Positions 36,171-45,981 of a stretch of 64,000 bases of DNA are shown one piece after another. The stretch comes from an uncultured Helicobacteraceae bacterium. GTDB lineage: Bacteria > Campylobacterota > Campylobacteria > Campylobacterales > Helicobacteraceae. Both the position numbers and the translations under genes were made by a program. Position 1 is the stretch's first letter. Each line of letters begins with the position of its first letter. The stretch is from positions 124,001 through 188,000 of the forward strand of contig CANQAN010000002.1 of the NCBI GenBank assembly GCA_947588965.1, in the 5' to 3' direction. Under the pieces are notes generated by a model. The model was not told the DNA's origin. It made no database searches and saw nothing but the letters and a program-made list of their open reading frames with translations.

Positions 36171-36988
36171 TGCAGCAAAGAAAGATTGACTTTTCTGTCT
36201 ATACGAGTGTGCGCATCGGAGAGTCCCATTGGGTGTCCTTTGTGGAATCTCCAGAGGATTATGACGCGCTTTTGCAAGGCGATGCATTTCATATTATTGG
36301 CAGAGCAAACAACCTCTTAGTTGCACCCCATACAAAGAATCTTGTGGCTCTAAGCAAGAATTTTGATTACATTAAGGATTGCGGTGATTTTTTGGAAATT
36401 GGCGCGGCGACATTGAGTGGGCGCGTCTTTTCCTATGCGAAGAGGCAGAATCTAAGGGGCTTTGAGATTCTTTCTCAATTGCCCGGTAGCATAGGCGGAA
36501 TCATCAAAATGAATGCAGGATTGAAAGAATATGAGATTAAAGATGTACTTTTGGGAATTTTGCAACTCACAAAAGACGGAAAATTGGACTTCAAAAGCGT
36601 GGAATCCCTGAATCTAGGCTATCGTAGCAGTGAGATTTGCGGATTAATCTTTGCGGGAATTTTCAAAAAACAAGAGGGATTTCGCGAAAATCTTGTCAAT
36701 GACTTTAAGCTTATGCGCTCCAATCAACCGACAGAGCCGAGCTTTGGCAGTACTTTTAAGAATCCTAAGGGGGATTTTGCAGGGAGGCTCATAGAGCAAG
36801 TGGGGCTTAAGGGTGTGAGATTTGGGAGTAAAAAGAATCTTTGTTTCAGTGAGAAGCATGCAAATTTTCTTGTTAATTATGGAGATTCCACCTTTGATGA
36901 AGCTGTGGAATTGATAGAATTGGCAAGAAGTCGTGTCAAGCAAGAGTGTGGAATCCTGCTAGAAAATGAAGTGCAGATTCTGCGCTAA
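36170..36988 (+). CDS. murB: UDP-N-acetylenolpyruvoylglucosamine reductase
   Basis: 272 residues, flavoenzyme of peptidoglycan precursor synthesis (UDP-MurNAc formation). Visible are IIGRANNLLV (FAD pyrophosphate region), LPGSIGGIIKMNAG, the GYRSSEI catalytic region, the SFGSTFKNPKGD stretch and a final acidic ENEVQIL. Type II-like shorter MurB, usual for Helicobacter. It overlaps the fliQ stop by one base, the same pairing I recall in H. pylori. Confidence 0.95.
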   Translation: MQQRKIDFSVYTSVRIGESHWVSFVESPEDYDALLQGDAFHIIGRANNLLVAPHTKNLVALSKNFDYIKDCGDFLEIGAATLSGRVFSYAKRQNLRGFEILSQLPGSIGGIIKMNAGLKEYEIKDVLLGILQLTKDGKLDFKSVESLNLGYRSSEICGLIFAGIFKKQEGFRENLVNDFKLMRSNQPTEPSFGSTFKNPKGDFAGRLIEQVGLKGVRFGSKKNLCFSEKHANFLVNYGDSTFDEAVELIELARSRVKQECGILLENEVQILR

Positions 36989-37014
36989 GTGTTTTGCGTG
37001 AAGTTTATTGTTGC

Positions 37015-37510
37015 TTATGGTTGTGTTGATTGCGCTTGTTGAGCGTCTTGTTTGCACATTTTTAAAAATTCTGCATATAGAAAAAGGATTCCACAATGTC
37101 TGGGCAGTGCGCTTTGAGATGGCTTAGCGATTCCTCTAGTAGATTTCTAAACTATTCTTTGAGAGATTTTCTGTGTTTGAAATATTCTAGAATATCCTTT
37201 TCTATGATATTTTTGTCTGCGCAGAGCTAAAGTCGCATAGGCATTGGTCAAATACCACACGGAAATCCGAATCCCATTAGGCTCTAAGAGTTTGAGTGAT
37301 ATCTAGGGCTTCTTTGTGAGGACGGAAGTGGAATTCTCGATTAGAACTCTTAAGACGTGAGGCAGAAGATTGCGCATGTCAATGAAGTTTTCTAGAGCTA
37401 AATAGCGTTTTTCAAAAATACTTGTAGATTGTGGATTATAAGCTTCCAATTGATGCTTCAAATGTATTGATGCCTTTTAGTGTTCCTGTGCGATTCTAAC
37501 AGATTCTCAC
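37015..37510 (-). pseudogene. Decayed protein-coding gene, family unknown
   Basis: Between murB and the PAS gene, the minus strand still reads as protein but in broken frames. From about 37510 one frame gives HLKHQLEAYNPQSTSIFEK, then FIDMRNLLPHVLRVLIEN, then LEPNGIRISVWYLTNAYAT, interrupted by a TAA and a TAG. Near 37225 sense continues in another frame (NIIEKDILEYFKHRKSLKE, one TAG, LLEESLSHLKAHCPDIVESF). A last shift leads to FLKMCKQDAQQAQSTQP ending at 37015. At least three stops and two shifts make it dead. I do not recognise the family; the parent was probably a soluble helical protein of 170 or more residues. Confidence 0.65.
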
Positions 37511-37590
37511 TTAAAAAAACAAATTTCTTATTTGAGATGTTAATAAGGGAGTTTGGAGGGATTATGCAGAAAAAAGTGCAAAAATAAAAC

Positions 37591-37618
37591 TTGACAAAAT
37601 ATATTTTTTTGATAGAAT
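37591..37618 (+). promoter_or_regulatory. Sigma70-type promoter of the CetB/CetA-like pair
   Basis: TTGACA at 37591-37596 and TAGAAT at 37613-37618 with a 16-bp spacer, 63 bp ahead of the PAS gene. This is one of the few promoters in the window with a consensus -35 box. Confidence 0.6.
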
Positions 37619-37681
37619 GCAAGAGCAAAAGTTGAAAAAATATGTGGAATTTTTCGCAACCAAAAGAGCAAAGGAGGGATT

Positions 37682-38185
37682 ATGCAAAAGCCAAAACCCA
37701 GTGAAGTTTGCAGGATGTTAGCCGATGGAGAAATAATCGTTTCTAAGACAGATTTAAAGGGCAAAATCATCTATGGAAATATGGAATTTATTGAGTATTC
37801 TGGTTATAATGAGTCAGAATTGTTAGGCAAGTCGCACAACATCATTCGTCATCCCGATATGCCCGCGGTGGTTTTTAAAATGCTCTGGGAGAGCTTGAAA
37901 GCAGGAAATGAGATGGTTGCTTATGTGAAAAATCTCTCAAAAGATGGAGGATGTTATTGGGTCTTAGCCTTTGTAACGCCTTCCTTCAATGAAAAGGGAG
38001 AGATTGTCGGCTATCATTCAACGCGCGTAAAATCAACAGACAAAGCTATCACGGCTATTAGCGCACTCTACAAAGAGCTCTTAGGGATAGAAAAAGAAGC
38101 AGGAATCGCAAAGAGCGAGGAGAGATTGCAAGAAATTTTGAGAGAGAAAGGAATGGACTATGAAGAATTTATCTTATCTCTATAA
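37682..38185 (+). CDS. PAS-domain redox/energy-taxis sensor (CetB/Aer-like)
   Basis: 167-residue soluble protein with one PAS domain of the Aer type at residues 15-130: [27 protein letters not shown], the [16 protein letters not shown] block and [14 protein letters not shown]. These match the FAD-binding PAS of E. coli Aer and Campylobacter CetB. With no transducer part of its own it should signal to the receptor encoded next, whose start overlaps its end by 26 bp. FAD binding is inferred from family. An AGGAGG site precedes the ATG. Confidence 0.85.
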   Translation: MQKPKPSEVCRMLADGEIIVSKTDLKGKIIYGNMEFIEYSGYNESELLGKSHNIIRHPDMPAVVFKMLWESLKAGNEMVAYVKNLSKDGGCYWVLAFVTPSFNEKGEIVGYHSTRVKSTDKAITAISALYKELLGIEKEAGIAKSEERLQEILREKGMDYEEFILSL

Positions 38186-39527
38186 ATACGCAAATTTTTT
38201 CCAATATCTGTTTGCTGTGAGCTTTGTGCTCTTGTTTCTTATGGATATCTTGCGGTTGCCGGTATTTTTGGACATTTTATTCTTTATTATCGGGACATTC
38301 GTGGGTGTGGTGAGTTTGGTTACGCGCAATTTAAGAGAGAATTATATTAAGGGAATCTTGGGTTGTGTGGAAAAGCTCCAAAATGGGAATTTGGAGGCTA
38401 GAATCACAAAAATAGACGATCCTGGAATGATTGGGAAGTTGGCTTGGAGTGTGAATAGTCTAGCCGATCAAGTGGAGGCTTTTGTACGTGGAAGCATGAT
38501 GACGATTAAAGCACAGAGTAATGGGCGCTACACGCGCGAGTTACACACGAGCGCACTTAGGGGAAGCTTCCGCTATGCAGGAGAGCTTGTCAATAATGCA
38601 GCGCAATCTATGGCAAAGTCTATACAATTAAGCAAACAAGGTGTAATCATTAATGCTGTCGCTATAGATAGCGCAAAAAGCCTTAATGATGACTTGGATA
38701 AAATCTCTCACAATTTGCACAAAAGCAAAGATCTGCTGGAATCCGTCGTTGAGTCAAGTTGTGCAATTTCTTCAGAATCAAACACGAGCCGACAAAATGT
38801 TGAGGTTATCACGCAAAATTTCTCACATTTAGCAGAGATGATGGCACAGACACAACAAGCTTTCACACTTTTTTCTGCACACATTAAAGAAATAGATTCC
38901 TTTGCAGGAAGGATTAAGGAAATTACAGATCAAACCAATCTCCTTGCTCTCAATGCGGCCATTGAAGCCGCACGTGCAGGAGAGCATGGGAGAGGGTTTG
39001 CTGTGGTTGCCGATGAGGTGAGGAAACTTGCAGAAAATGCACAAAAAACAGCCCTAGAAATTTCTTCTACGACGAAGGTGATTTATCAAGAAATGGTGGA
39101 AATTTCAGAATCCGTGCAAGAGATCGATGGAATCGTGCAGAAATCCGATGCGCTGGTTATGGACTTCAATGATGTATTCAGTGGGATTAATGACAAAACG
39201 ACTTCTCTTTCGCAATCCATCCAAACTTGCAATCAAAGCTCTAGCATTTTATTGTTGATTTTGGAGTGTGTGTTGAAAAAATTCGGAGCCTATAGTAATG
39301 TCATTACAAAGCAGAGTGCGCATGATAAATGCAATCTCAAAGAGAGTTTGGAGGGATTGCACGTTAATGAGGAAAGTCTTAAGAATTTCAATATCAAAAT
39401 TGCAGACTTTTTAGAGCTTATTGGCACAAATCCGTCATTGCAAGAGGTTCAAGATTCTGCGGAATGTTTTGAAGAGGCTTATCACAAGTTGATTGTGGAT
39501 ATTGAGAATTCTAATGTCCATGCCTAA
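38160..39527 (+). CDS. Methyl-accepting chemotaxis transducer (CetA-like)
   Basis: 455 residues. Two close membrane helices (about 12-30 and 35-55) with almost no periplasmic loop, a HAMP-like region (about 60-120) and a long cytoplasmic signalling coil whose tip [35 protein letters not shown] is the CheA/CheW-binding hairpin. Lacking its own ligand domain, it fits CetA, which takes input from a separate PAS protein; the overlapping upstream gene supplies it. Predicted output is energy or oxygen taxis through CheA. The start lies inside the PAS gene, so coupling is likely. Confidence 0.88.
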   Translation: MKNLSYLYKYANFFQYLFAVSFVLLFLMDILRLPVFLDILFFIIGTFVGVVSLVTRNLRENYIKGILGCVEKLQNGNLEARITKIDDPGMIGKLAWSVNSLADQVEAFVRGSMMTIKAQSNGRYTRELHTSALRGSFRYAGELVNNAAQSMAKSIQLSKQGVIINAVAIDSAKSLNDDLDKISHNLHKSKDLLESVVESSCAISSESNTSRQNVEVITQNFSHLAEMMAQTQQAFTLFSAHIKEIDSFAGRIKEITDQTNLLALNAAIEAARAGEHGRGFAVVADEVRKLAENAQKTALEISSTTKVIYQEMVEISESVQEIDGIVQKSDALVMDFNDVFSGINDKTTSLSQSIQTCNQSSSILLLILECVLKKFGAYSNVITKQSAHDKCNLKESLEGLHVNEESLKNFNIKIADFLELIGTNPSLQEVQDSAECFEEAYHKLIVDIENSNVHA

Positions 39528-39559
39528 GGGATTTATGCATAAGTTATGCGAGGATTCCG

Positions 39560-40684
39560 ATGTCAGCCTATGATTTTAAGAATCAAAACACGACTTTGGT
39601 GCATATTTGTTGCAGTGTGGATAGCCATCATTTCTTGACAGAACTCTTAGAGAGATACCCGCACAAGAATTTTTGCGGATTTTTTTACAATCCAAACATT
39701 CATCCTTTTGAAGAATATGAAATGCGATTGAGTGATGTCAAAAGGAGCTGCGAAATGCTAGGGATTCCTCTCATTGTTGGGGAATATCATTGCAAGGAGT
39801 GGTTGGAGGGAAGCAAAGGATTAGAGTGTGAGCCAGAAAAGGGAGAGCGGTGTGGATTCTGTTTTGACTTTAGATTGCGCAAGAGTGCAGAGGTGGCGCA
39901 CAAAATACATTGTGTGGAATTTACAAGCACACTTCTTGCAAGTCCCCTCAAGGCACAAGAAGAGCTTTTTTCGCGCGGTGAGAAAATCGCACAAGAAGCG
40001 CATGTGAGCTTTCTTGCAATTGATGTTCGCAGTAAGGGAGGTACGAAGATTCAAGGGGAACGTGCCAAATCTGCTAAGCTCTATCGTCAAAATTATTGTG
40101 GATGTCTCTACGCACTCAAGCAACAGCGCGAAAAATCTCAAAAGATTCCCTTTGAGTTGTTTTCAACTCTCAATATACCAAAAGAAGCTCGGAATCTCCC
40201 TGCTTTAAGACTTAGAAATTTTAAACGTCGCACAGAGTTGGAGAGGGAGAATCAAGACTACAAAATCGTGCGACACAAGGTGCAGTGTTATCGGTTGTTA
40301 AAGGGGCTATTGACTTGCAAGGGGGAGGTGATTCCGAGCTTTATTTGCAATCATTCTTTTTTAAGCAGGGTGACAAAATCGCACATTGACTTTTGGAATC
40401 GTGGCGTTGGCTACGCGGATAAAGAGGGGATTTTGCTCTTAGAGTTTGAATCTTTTGCGGAGTTTTTGGGTGTGAAAGACTTTTGGGAATTATTGAGGGA
40501 GGGTTTGAGTGATGAGATTCAACTTGCTTTGCGTTACAAACTCTATCCTAAAGGATTTTTAGCATCACCTATTGTGATTGTAGAGCAGAAGCTGCAGGAG
40601 TTTTGTTTGGAGATTGTCGCTCAAGTTCAAGAGGAGATTTTAGAGGATTTCATCCCCCTTACATCCAGTCAAGAATCTTTGTAA
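39560..40684 (+). CDS. queH: Epoxyqueuosine reductase QueH with extra C-terminal region
   Basis: Last step of queuosine synthesis in tRNA. Residues 1-205 are QueH: VHICCSVDSHH (paired Cys), FFYNPNIHPFEEYEMR, the CGFCFDFRLRKSAEVA cluster Cys and YRQNYCGCLYAL. These Cys would hold the Fe-S and non-haem iron sites. Residues ~206-374 form an additional basic-then-acidic region not needed for QueH, with no motif I know. GAGGA lies 5 nt before the ATG. The end overlaps the convergent radA by 26 bp. Confidence 0.88.
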   Translation: MSAYDFKNQNTTLVHICCSVDSHHFLTELLERYPHKNFCGFFYNPNIHPFEEYEMRLSDVKRSCEMLGIPLIVGEYHCKEWLEGSKGLECEPEKGERCGFCFDFRLRKSAEVAHKIHCVEFTSTLLASPLKAQEELFSRGEKIAQEAHVSFLAIDVRSKGGTKIQGERAKSAKLYRQNYCGCLYALKQQREKSQKIPFELFSTLNIPKEARNLPALRLRNFKRRTELERENQDYKIVRHKVQCYRLLKGLLTCKGEVIPSFICNHSFLSRVTKSHIDFWNRGVGYADKEGILLLEFESFAEFLGVKDFWELLREGLSDEIQLALRYKLYPKGFLASPIVIVEQKLQEFCLEIVAQVQEEILEDFIPLTSSQESL

Positions 40685-42008
40685 CTTCATGCACAACAAA
40701 ACATTTTATTGAAAGGGATTGCTTAGGCTTTGAGGGAACAATGACGTTTGTGATTCCAAGCCCTTGCGCTTCTTTGAGACGTTGTTCCATATGAGGCACA
40801 TCGCGAATATCGCCGACCAAACTCACTTCACCGATAAATGCGCTTGTGTTGGAGAGTGTGCGATTGCGGAAGCTAGAGAGAATCGCCGCGACAACGGCCA
40901 AATCTGCTGCAGTTTCTAGAATTTTGATTCCACCTGTGATGTTGATAAACACATCATAGCGATTGAGTGGAATCTCTAATTTGCGCTCAAGAAGCGCGAG
41001 AATCATATTGAGGCGATTTGAATCAAAGCCTGTTGATGACCGCTTTGGCACACCATAAGCGCAATCACTCACCAGAGCTTGCACTTCAAGCACCAATGCT
41101 CTAGATCCCTCCATAATGACACTTAAAGCACTTCCGGGATTTGAAGTCCTTTGATTAAAAAATATCTTAGAAGCTTCCTTAGCACCCATTAGACCGCAGT
41201 TTTGCATCTCAAAGATTCCAATCTCACTTGTATTTCCAAAGCGATTCTTGAAACCACGTAAAAAGCGCAATTCACGATGAGAATCCCCCTCAAAATACAA
41301 GACACAATCCACCATATGTTCTAGGATTCTAGGACCTGCGATTGTTCCGTCTTTTGTGATGTGTCCTATGATAAACACGCAGATTCCAAATTCTTTTGCA
41401 AGGCGCATAAGTTCAAAGGTGACTTCGCGTACTTGCGAGACACTTCCGGGACTTGAAGCGATATTTTGGCTATAAAGTGTTTGGATGCTGTCAATGACGA
41501 CCATCGTATAGCGCGTTTGCTCGGATTTAATCACTTGTAGAATCTCTTCTAAGGCAATAGCATTGAGCAAAAACAGATTTTCACACAGAGCATCAAGCCT
41601 CTCTGCGCGCAGTTTGATTTGTGAGGCACTCTCTTCGCCACTGACATAGAGAATCTTATGTTGCATTTTCGCAAGATTGCTGGAGATTTTTAGGAGCAAA
41701 GTGGATTTCCCAACCCCCGGACTTCCCCCGACAAGATACATGCCTCCAAGTACGATTCCGCCACCAAGCACAATGTCAAGTTCTGTCTCGCCCGAACTGA
41801 AGCGCACGAATTCTTCTTCTTGAACTTCTGTTATGCGCAAGGGCTTGATTGATTGTGTGTTTTGCATGGCTTTGAGCGCGGAGATTTGGTCTTCTTTGAG
41901 TTCTAAAAAGCTCTCCCAAGCACCGCAGTTAGAGCATTTTCCAAGCCATTTTGCGCTTTGGAATCCGCAGTGTTGGCATTCAAAAATTTGTGCCTTTTTC
42001 TTTGCCAT
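40659..42008 (-). CDS. radA: DNA repair protein RadA
   Basis: 449 residues, branch-migration ATPase of homologous recombination. An N-terminal C4 zinc finger (CQHCGFQSAKWLGKCSNCGAW) is followed by Walker A GGSPGVGKSTLLL, the RadA-specific KNRFG motif in RGFKNRFGNTSEIG and a Lon-like C-terminal domain (about 290-449). It starts an operon with ftsY and the TlpA-like gene lying upstream on the same strand, with an 18-bp gap to ftsY. Confidence 0.97.
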   Translation of the reverse strand: MAKKKAQIFECQHCGFQSAKWLGKCSNCGAWESFLELKEDQISALKAMQNTQSIKPLRITEVQEEEFVRFSSGETELDIVLGGGIVLGGMYLVGGSPGVGKSTLLLKISSNLAKMQHKILYVSGEESASQIKLRAERLDALCENLFLLNAIALEEILQVIKSEQTRYTMVVIDSIQTLYSQNIASSPGSVSQVREVTFELMRLAKEFGICVFIIGHITKDGTIAGPRILEHMVDCVLYFEGDSHRELRFLRGFKNRFGNTSEIGIFEMQNCGLMGAKEASKIFFNQRTSNPGSALSVIMEGSRALVLEVQALVSDCAYGVPKRSSTGFDSNRLNMILALLERKLEIPLNRYDVFINITGGIKILETAADLAVVAAILSSFRNRTLSNTSAFIGEVSLVGDIRDVPHMEQRLKEAQGLGITNVIVPSKPKQSLSIKCFVVHEVTKILDWM

Positions 42009-42026
42009 TTATGCCCTTTAGAATTG

Positions 42027-42914
42027 CTATTTTGTGAAGATAGAATCCAAAAGAGTTTGGATATAGGAATTCTCATTAAACTCTATTAAATCTTCTGCGC
42101 CCTCACCGACTCCGATATAGAGAATCGGAACGCGCAAGGTGTGAATGATACTAAAGACCGCCCCTCCCTTGCTTGTGCCATCAAGTTTTGTGATAATCAC
42201 GCCACTGATTCCATCAAGTGTTTGACTGAATATTTTTGCCTGCTCTAGTGTAGAAGTGCCCTGTGTGCCATCTATAATGAGGATTTTGCGGTGAGGGGCG
42301 CCCTCTTTTGCCTTATTGCAGATACGCATGATTTTTTGCAATTCTTGCTGGAGGTTGCTTTGGTTATGTAAGCGCCCTGCAGTATCAATGATAACATTAT
42401 CAATATTTTTTGCAAGGGCTGAAGAGATGGTATCAAAGGCTACGGCAGAGGGATCATGTCCGATTTGTGAGGCGACAACGGGAAGTGAGAGTTTCTCACC
42501 CCAGAGTTTGAGTTGCTCGATGGCTGCAGCCCTAAAGGTATCTCCTGCGCCTAGAATCACGCTTTTGCCTTGCTTTTTGTAGAATGTGGCGAGTTTGGCA
42601 ATCGTTGTCGTTTTACCCGCGCCATTAACGCCGACAATCAAATCAACACAGGGTCTTTCTGTGATGTCTTTAGGCTGGATTTTGTCATAATAGCTTTCCC
42701 CGCGAAATAAGCGCAAAAGAGCAACTTCAAGCTCATTGCGATTGATGATTTGAGGGAGTGAATCTAAAATCATTTCCACAAGTTCATAGTCCATATCTGT
42801 GGCAATGAGAATCTCCTCTAGACTCTCTTTGTCAATTTTCTCTTGAGCTTTAGGGAGGAGATCGCGTATGTTTTGCGTTGTTTTTTGGAGGGTTTGTTTG
42901 AGTGTTTTAAGCAT
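42027..42914 (-). CDS. ftsY: Signal recognition particle receptor FtsY
   Basis: 295 residues, SRP GTPase that docks ribosome-SRP complexes at the membrane. NG-domain motifs: [15 protein letters not shown] (G1), [23 protein letters not shown] (G3), [10 protein letters not shown] (G4) and [12 protein letters not shown] (closing loop). The acidic A domain is essentially absent, as in other Helicobacter FtsY. Its ATG overlaps the stop of the TlpA-like gene by one base. Confidence 0.97.
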   Translation of the reverse strand: MLKTLKQTLQKTTQNIRDLLPKAQEKIDKESLEEILIATDMDYELVEMILDSLPQIINRNELEVALLRLFRGESYYDKIQPKDITERPCVDLIVGVNGAGKTTTIAKLATFYKKQGKSVILGAGDTFRAAAIEQLKLWGEKLSLPVVASQIGHDPSAVAFDTISSALAKNIDNVIIDTAGRLHNQSNLQQELQKIMRICNKAKEGAPHRKILIIDGTQGTSTLEQAKIFSQTLDGISGVIITKLDGTSKGGAVFSIIHTLRVPILYIGVGEGAEDLIEFNENSYIQTLLDSIFTK

Positions 42915-43543
42915 TATCGCGCCTTTATTTTTGCAAGATTTCGTGCAAGGTCAAACTCAATCATTTCCTCTGGGATAGCACCAAGATAGTGGATGAGATA
43001 CTCTCCATCTGCGCCATAGAGAGCAATGAGTGGCACACCTTCAATACCACCAAGTGCGCGAAAGAGTTTAGTGCGATTCTCATCTGTGATGATCGGGAAG
43101 GGAGTGGCATTTTCTTCTTTGAAAACCTGAATGCTGCTCTTTAGATTTTCCACCTCTTCAACAAAATCATCAACAGGGATTCCAAAAAACGCAATGTCTT
43201 CACCAAATTGCTGTTTGAGATTGTCTAAATGAGGCAAAATTCCCTTACAAGGATCGCACCAAGTTGTGAAAAATACAAGAATTTTAATCTTTGCATCAGA
43301 GGTTACAATGAGATTTTTGAGAATGTTTTCTTTTTTGGGGGCGATATTTTTGAAGTTATTTTGTTCTTTTGTGGGTTTTTGGTTAATAATGAGTGTTGCA
43401 TCACTAGCAGAGAGGGTCAAGTTTTCTAAAATTTCTTGTTTGGGCTTTGTTTGCTCACCGCTCTTTTCTTCACAACCAAGAAACAAAAACAATAAAGCAA
43501 TTATCGCACAAAGTGCAGAGAGACTTGTTTTAACGCATTTCAT
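42914..43543 (-). CDS. TlpA-like thioredoxin-fold lipoprotein
   Basis: 209 residues from the ATG at 43543 (AAGGTG upstream). A lipoprotein signal with lipobox LFLGC ends at Cys26; then comes a low-complexity linker and a thioredoxin fold starting near residue 90 with the active site [14 protein letters not shown] and the cis-Pro in [11 protein letters not shown]. It probably serves as a periplasmic thiol reductase, for example in cytochrome c maturation. It is the first gene of the TlpA-ftsY-radA transcript and overlaps ftsY by one base. Confidence 0.88.
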   Translation of the reverse strand: MKCVKTSLSALCAIIALLFLFLGCEEKSGEQTKPKQEILENLTLSASDATLIINQKPTKEQNNFKNIAPKKENILKNLIVTSDAKIKILVFFTTWCDPCKGILPHLDNLKQQFGEDIAFFGIPVDDFVEEVENLKSSIQVFKEENATPFPIITDENRTKLFRALGGIEGVPLIALYGADGEYLIHYLGAIPEEMIEFDLARNLAKIKAR

Positions 43544-43564
43544 TGGACACCTTTTTAATGGCAA

Positions 43565-43570
43565 ATTATA
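43565..43570 (-). promoter_or_regulatory. -10 box of the TlpA-ftsY-radA transcript
   Basis: Minus-strand TATAAT within TGTTATAAT (extended form), 21 bp before the start at 43543. Confidence 0.5.
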
Positions 43571-43616
43571 ACACAGAAACACTAGAATACACAAAGCAGA
43601 ATCTCTTAGCAAACAC

Positions 43617-43645
43617 TTGATTTTTTGAAAAAGTCGCGCTATAAT
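43617..43645 (+). promoter_or_regulatory. Promoter of the tRNA array
   Basis: TTGATT at 43617-43622 and a perfect TATAAT at 43640-43645 with exactly 17 bp between, 45 bp ahead of tRNA-Gly. A GC-rich discriminator-like GCGATTC follows the -10 box. Confidence 0.7.
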
Positions 43646-43690
43646 TGCGATTCTTTTTTGTATTCTTAATCCTAAATGTCTTAAAACAAT

Positions 43691-43765
43691 GCGGGAGTAG
43701 CTCAGTGGTAGAGCATAACCTTGCCAAGGTTGGGGCCGCGGGTTCGATCCCCGTCTCCCGCTCCA
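43691..43765 (+). tRNA. tRNA-Gly (GCC)
   Basis: Complete cloverleaf: acceptor GCGGGAG pairs with CTCCCGC, D-loop AGCTCAGTGGTAGAGC, anticodon loop TTGCCAA (GCC), T-loop GGTTCGATCC and encoded CCA. First of four tRNAs in one run. Confidence 0.97.
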
Positions 43766-43790
43766 TAAAACATTCTGTGCTAGTATTCTT

Positions 43791-43877
43791 GCCCGGGTGG
43801 TGAAATGGTAGACACAAGGGACTTAAAATCCCTCGGACATTGCGTCCGTGCCGGTTCAAGTCCGGCCTCGGGCACCA
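43791..43877 (+). tRNA. tRNA-Leu (TAA)
   Basis: Class II tRNA with long variable arm. Acceptor GCCCGGG pairs with CTCGGGC, anticodon loop around TTAAAA gives TAA, T-loop GGTTCAAGTCC, CCA encoded. 87 nt. Confidence 0.96.
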
Positions 43878-43878
43878 T

Positions 43879-43953
43879 GGCGACATAGCCAAGTGGTAAG
43901 GCAGGAGCCTGCAAAGCTCTGATTCCCCAGTTCAAATCTGGGTGTCGCCTCCA
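43879..43953 (+). tRNA. tRNA-Cys (GCA)
   Basis: Acceptor GGCGACA pairs with TGTCGCC, anticodon loop CTGCAAA gives GCA, T-loop AGTTCAAATCT, CCA encoded. Separated from tRNA-Leu by a single base, so the array must be processed from one transcript. Confidence 0.96.
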
Positions 43954-43972
43954 AATAATGATTCAATGTAAG

Positions 43973-44060
43973 CGGGAGATGGCTGAGTGGTCGAAAGCGG
44001 CGGTCTTGAAAACCGTTGAGGGTCACACCTCCGGGGGTTCGAATCCCTCTCTCCCGGCCA
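43973..44060 (+). tRNA. tRNA-Ser (TGA)
   Basis: Class II tRNA. Acceptor CGGGAGA pairs with TCTCCCG, anticodon loop CTTGAAA gives TGA, long variable arm, T-loop GGTTCGAATCC, CCA encoded. The broken DUF262 gene begins 120 bp downstream. Confidence 0.96.
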
Positions 44061-44180
44061 TTGTCCTTTGTTTCTACCCTTTTTCTATGTATTTTTGATT
44101 CTGCGTTTGTGTGATTAAAAATTTTCTTGACTTGTTTTTTTTTAAATGCCGCTTAAATTTTACAGACCTAAGGAATAAAG

Positions 44181-45943
44181 ATGAATGAAATAGAAGCGCA
44201 AAAAGTGAGTATTTTAGATTATTTTTCAAAAAACAAATTCCGCATTCCCCTATATCAAAGACCCTATGTTTGGGATACAGATCATTGTGAACAGCTCTGG
44301 GATGACATTGAAGAATTCTTCAATGAAAACAGCAAAAAAGAGATTTCTAGCAAAGAAGAGTATTTTTTGGGTTCTACAGTTATGTATAAGGAGAAAGATA
44401 AGCAAAATATCATCGATGGGCAGCAAAGAACCACAACTTTGAGTCTGCTGATTAAGGCTTTGCATAGGATAGCTTCTAATGATAAGAGCAATGAAGCTTC
44501 GGAACTTATAGCAAATTTAGGCAAGTGTCTTTGGGATATTGATAATATAAGTGGCAAGGTTAATAAAGAGCAATTACACCTAGAGAGCGAAGTTGCAACT
44601 GAAGATGATAATAAAATTCTAAAGGATATTCTAAGCGATAATTATAAAGTTTCAAATGAGAGTGATTTAGAGAAAAAGAAAAAGTTAAGGGATAAAAACA
44701 CATCAAATTATGAAAAAATTATTTGTATTTTGTAGAAAAGGTTGATGGCTTTGCGAAAAATAGACCAACTGCATTTAATAAATTTTGTGATTGTATTCTA
44801 AGAGAATGCATTCTATTGTCCATTAATTGCAAGGGAGAGAATGAGGATGGAAGGCAAGAAAATGCTTTGAGAATCTTTAATACACTTAATAATAGGGGTG
44901 AATTCCTAAGTGATGCGGATATTTTCAAGGGAATTATTTTTAAACATAAAAAACTAGAAGAAGAAGAGAAAAAGAAATTTACACAACGGTGGAAAGATTT
45001 AGAACTTCAAACAAAGAAAATAGGCGTAGATATCAACTTTCTTTTTAGAAATTATATGCATGTGATTCGTGCAAGGAATGGGATAAAAGGCGATGAGGTC
45101 GGGTTGCGATATTTTTTTATGGAAGAGAGGAGGGATGATAAAGAAGCTAAAGAAAACAACAGAGAGAGGTAAAAATTCAGAGATGTCCTAGAGTCAGAGT
45201 GTCTTATGGATGAACTTGAGGTTTTAAATAAATTTTGGATGCGTGAATTTGATGAGAAATGTTCGCTTAGAGCCTTGCAATTTTATGAAGTTTTACGATG
45301 TTTGCCTAATGAATATTGGAAATATTTGGTGAGTGTGTATTATATGTATTGCAGGGATAAAGGTAAGGACTTTTTTGAAATGAAAAGTCATGAAAAATTT
45401 TTGGCTCGGATTTTGACTTATTTTTTAGTAAAACTTATTGACAAACCGACTGTAGCGGCGGTTAAGCCACTTGTATTTAATGCAGGAGTGTCTTTGTATG
45501 GAGCAGACAAGCTTGATTTTGGTACGCGTTTGCAAGAGATTTTAGACAAAGAATGGCATTTCAAAGAGCGATTTTTAGGGGCAAGTAAAACACTTTCCAC
45601 GCTTTTGACACTCTATACATACATTAAGTACTCCGAGCAAAAGATTATTTCAGAGAGAGAGATAGAGCATATTTTTCCCAAAACTCATAGCAAGTCTTAT
45701 GCAAACTTTAGTGGTGACAAAATAGAATCCATAGGCAACAAAATGTGGCTTGAGAAGAAGGTAAATATTCAAGCAGGTAACAAAATTTTTATTGATAAGA
45801 AAGAAAAATACAAAACATCAGAATTCTTAGAAGCGCAAGAATTGAGTAAATCCCCTAACGATCATTGGCGCAAAGAGGACATTATTGAACGTGAAGATAA
45901 AATATTCCAGACACTCATCTCGTTTTTTAGGGACAATCTCTAG
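44181..45943 (+). pseudogene. Broken GmrSD-like type IV restriction gene (DUF262-DUF1524)
   Basis: Three pieces of one ~587-codon gene. Piece 1 (44181-44735) is a DUF262 domain with IPLYQRPYVWD and the nucleotide-binding IIDGQQRTTTLS. A one-base slip at the A6 run 44713-44718 moves the sense into the next frame (LYFVEKVDGFAKNRP...). That frame has one in-frame TAA at 45170-45172 and then continues to 45943 with a DUF1524 HNH-like nuclease motif, EREIEHIFPKTHS followed by Asn in IGNKMWLEKKVN. Intact homologues cleave glucosylated or modified phage DNA. As read, no full protein is made. It sits directly behind the tRNA array. Confidence 0.82.
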
Positions 45944-45981
45944 CTTGCAAGTTCGCTTTGTGCGCTCTTAAGCCCTTTAAA

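Noticed and set aside
43953-44180. Attachment site or integrated element behind the tRNA array
   Set aside because: No integrase gene, no repeated tRNA 3' end and no second boundary were found; only the broken DUF262 gene suggests acquisition.
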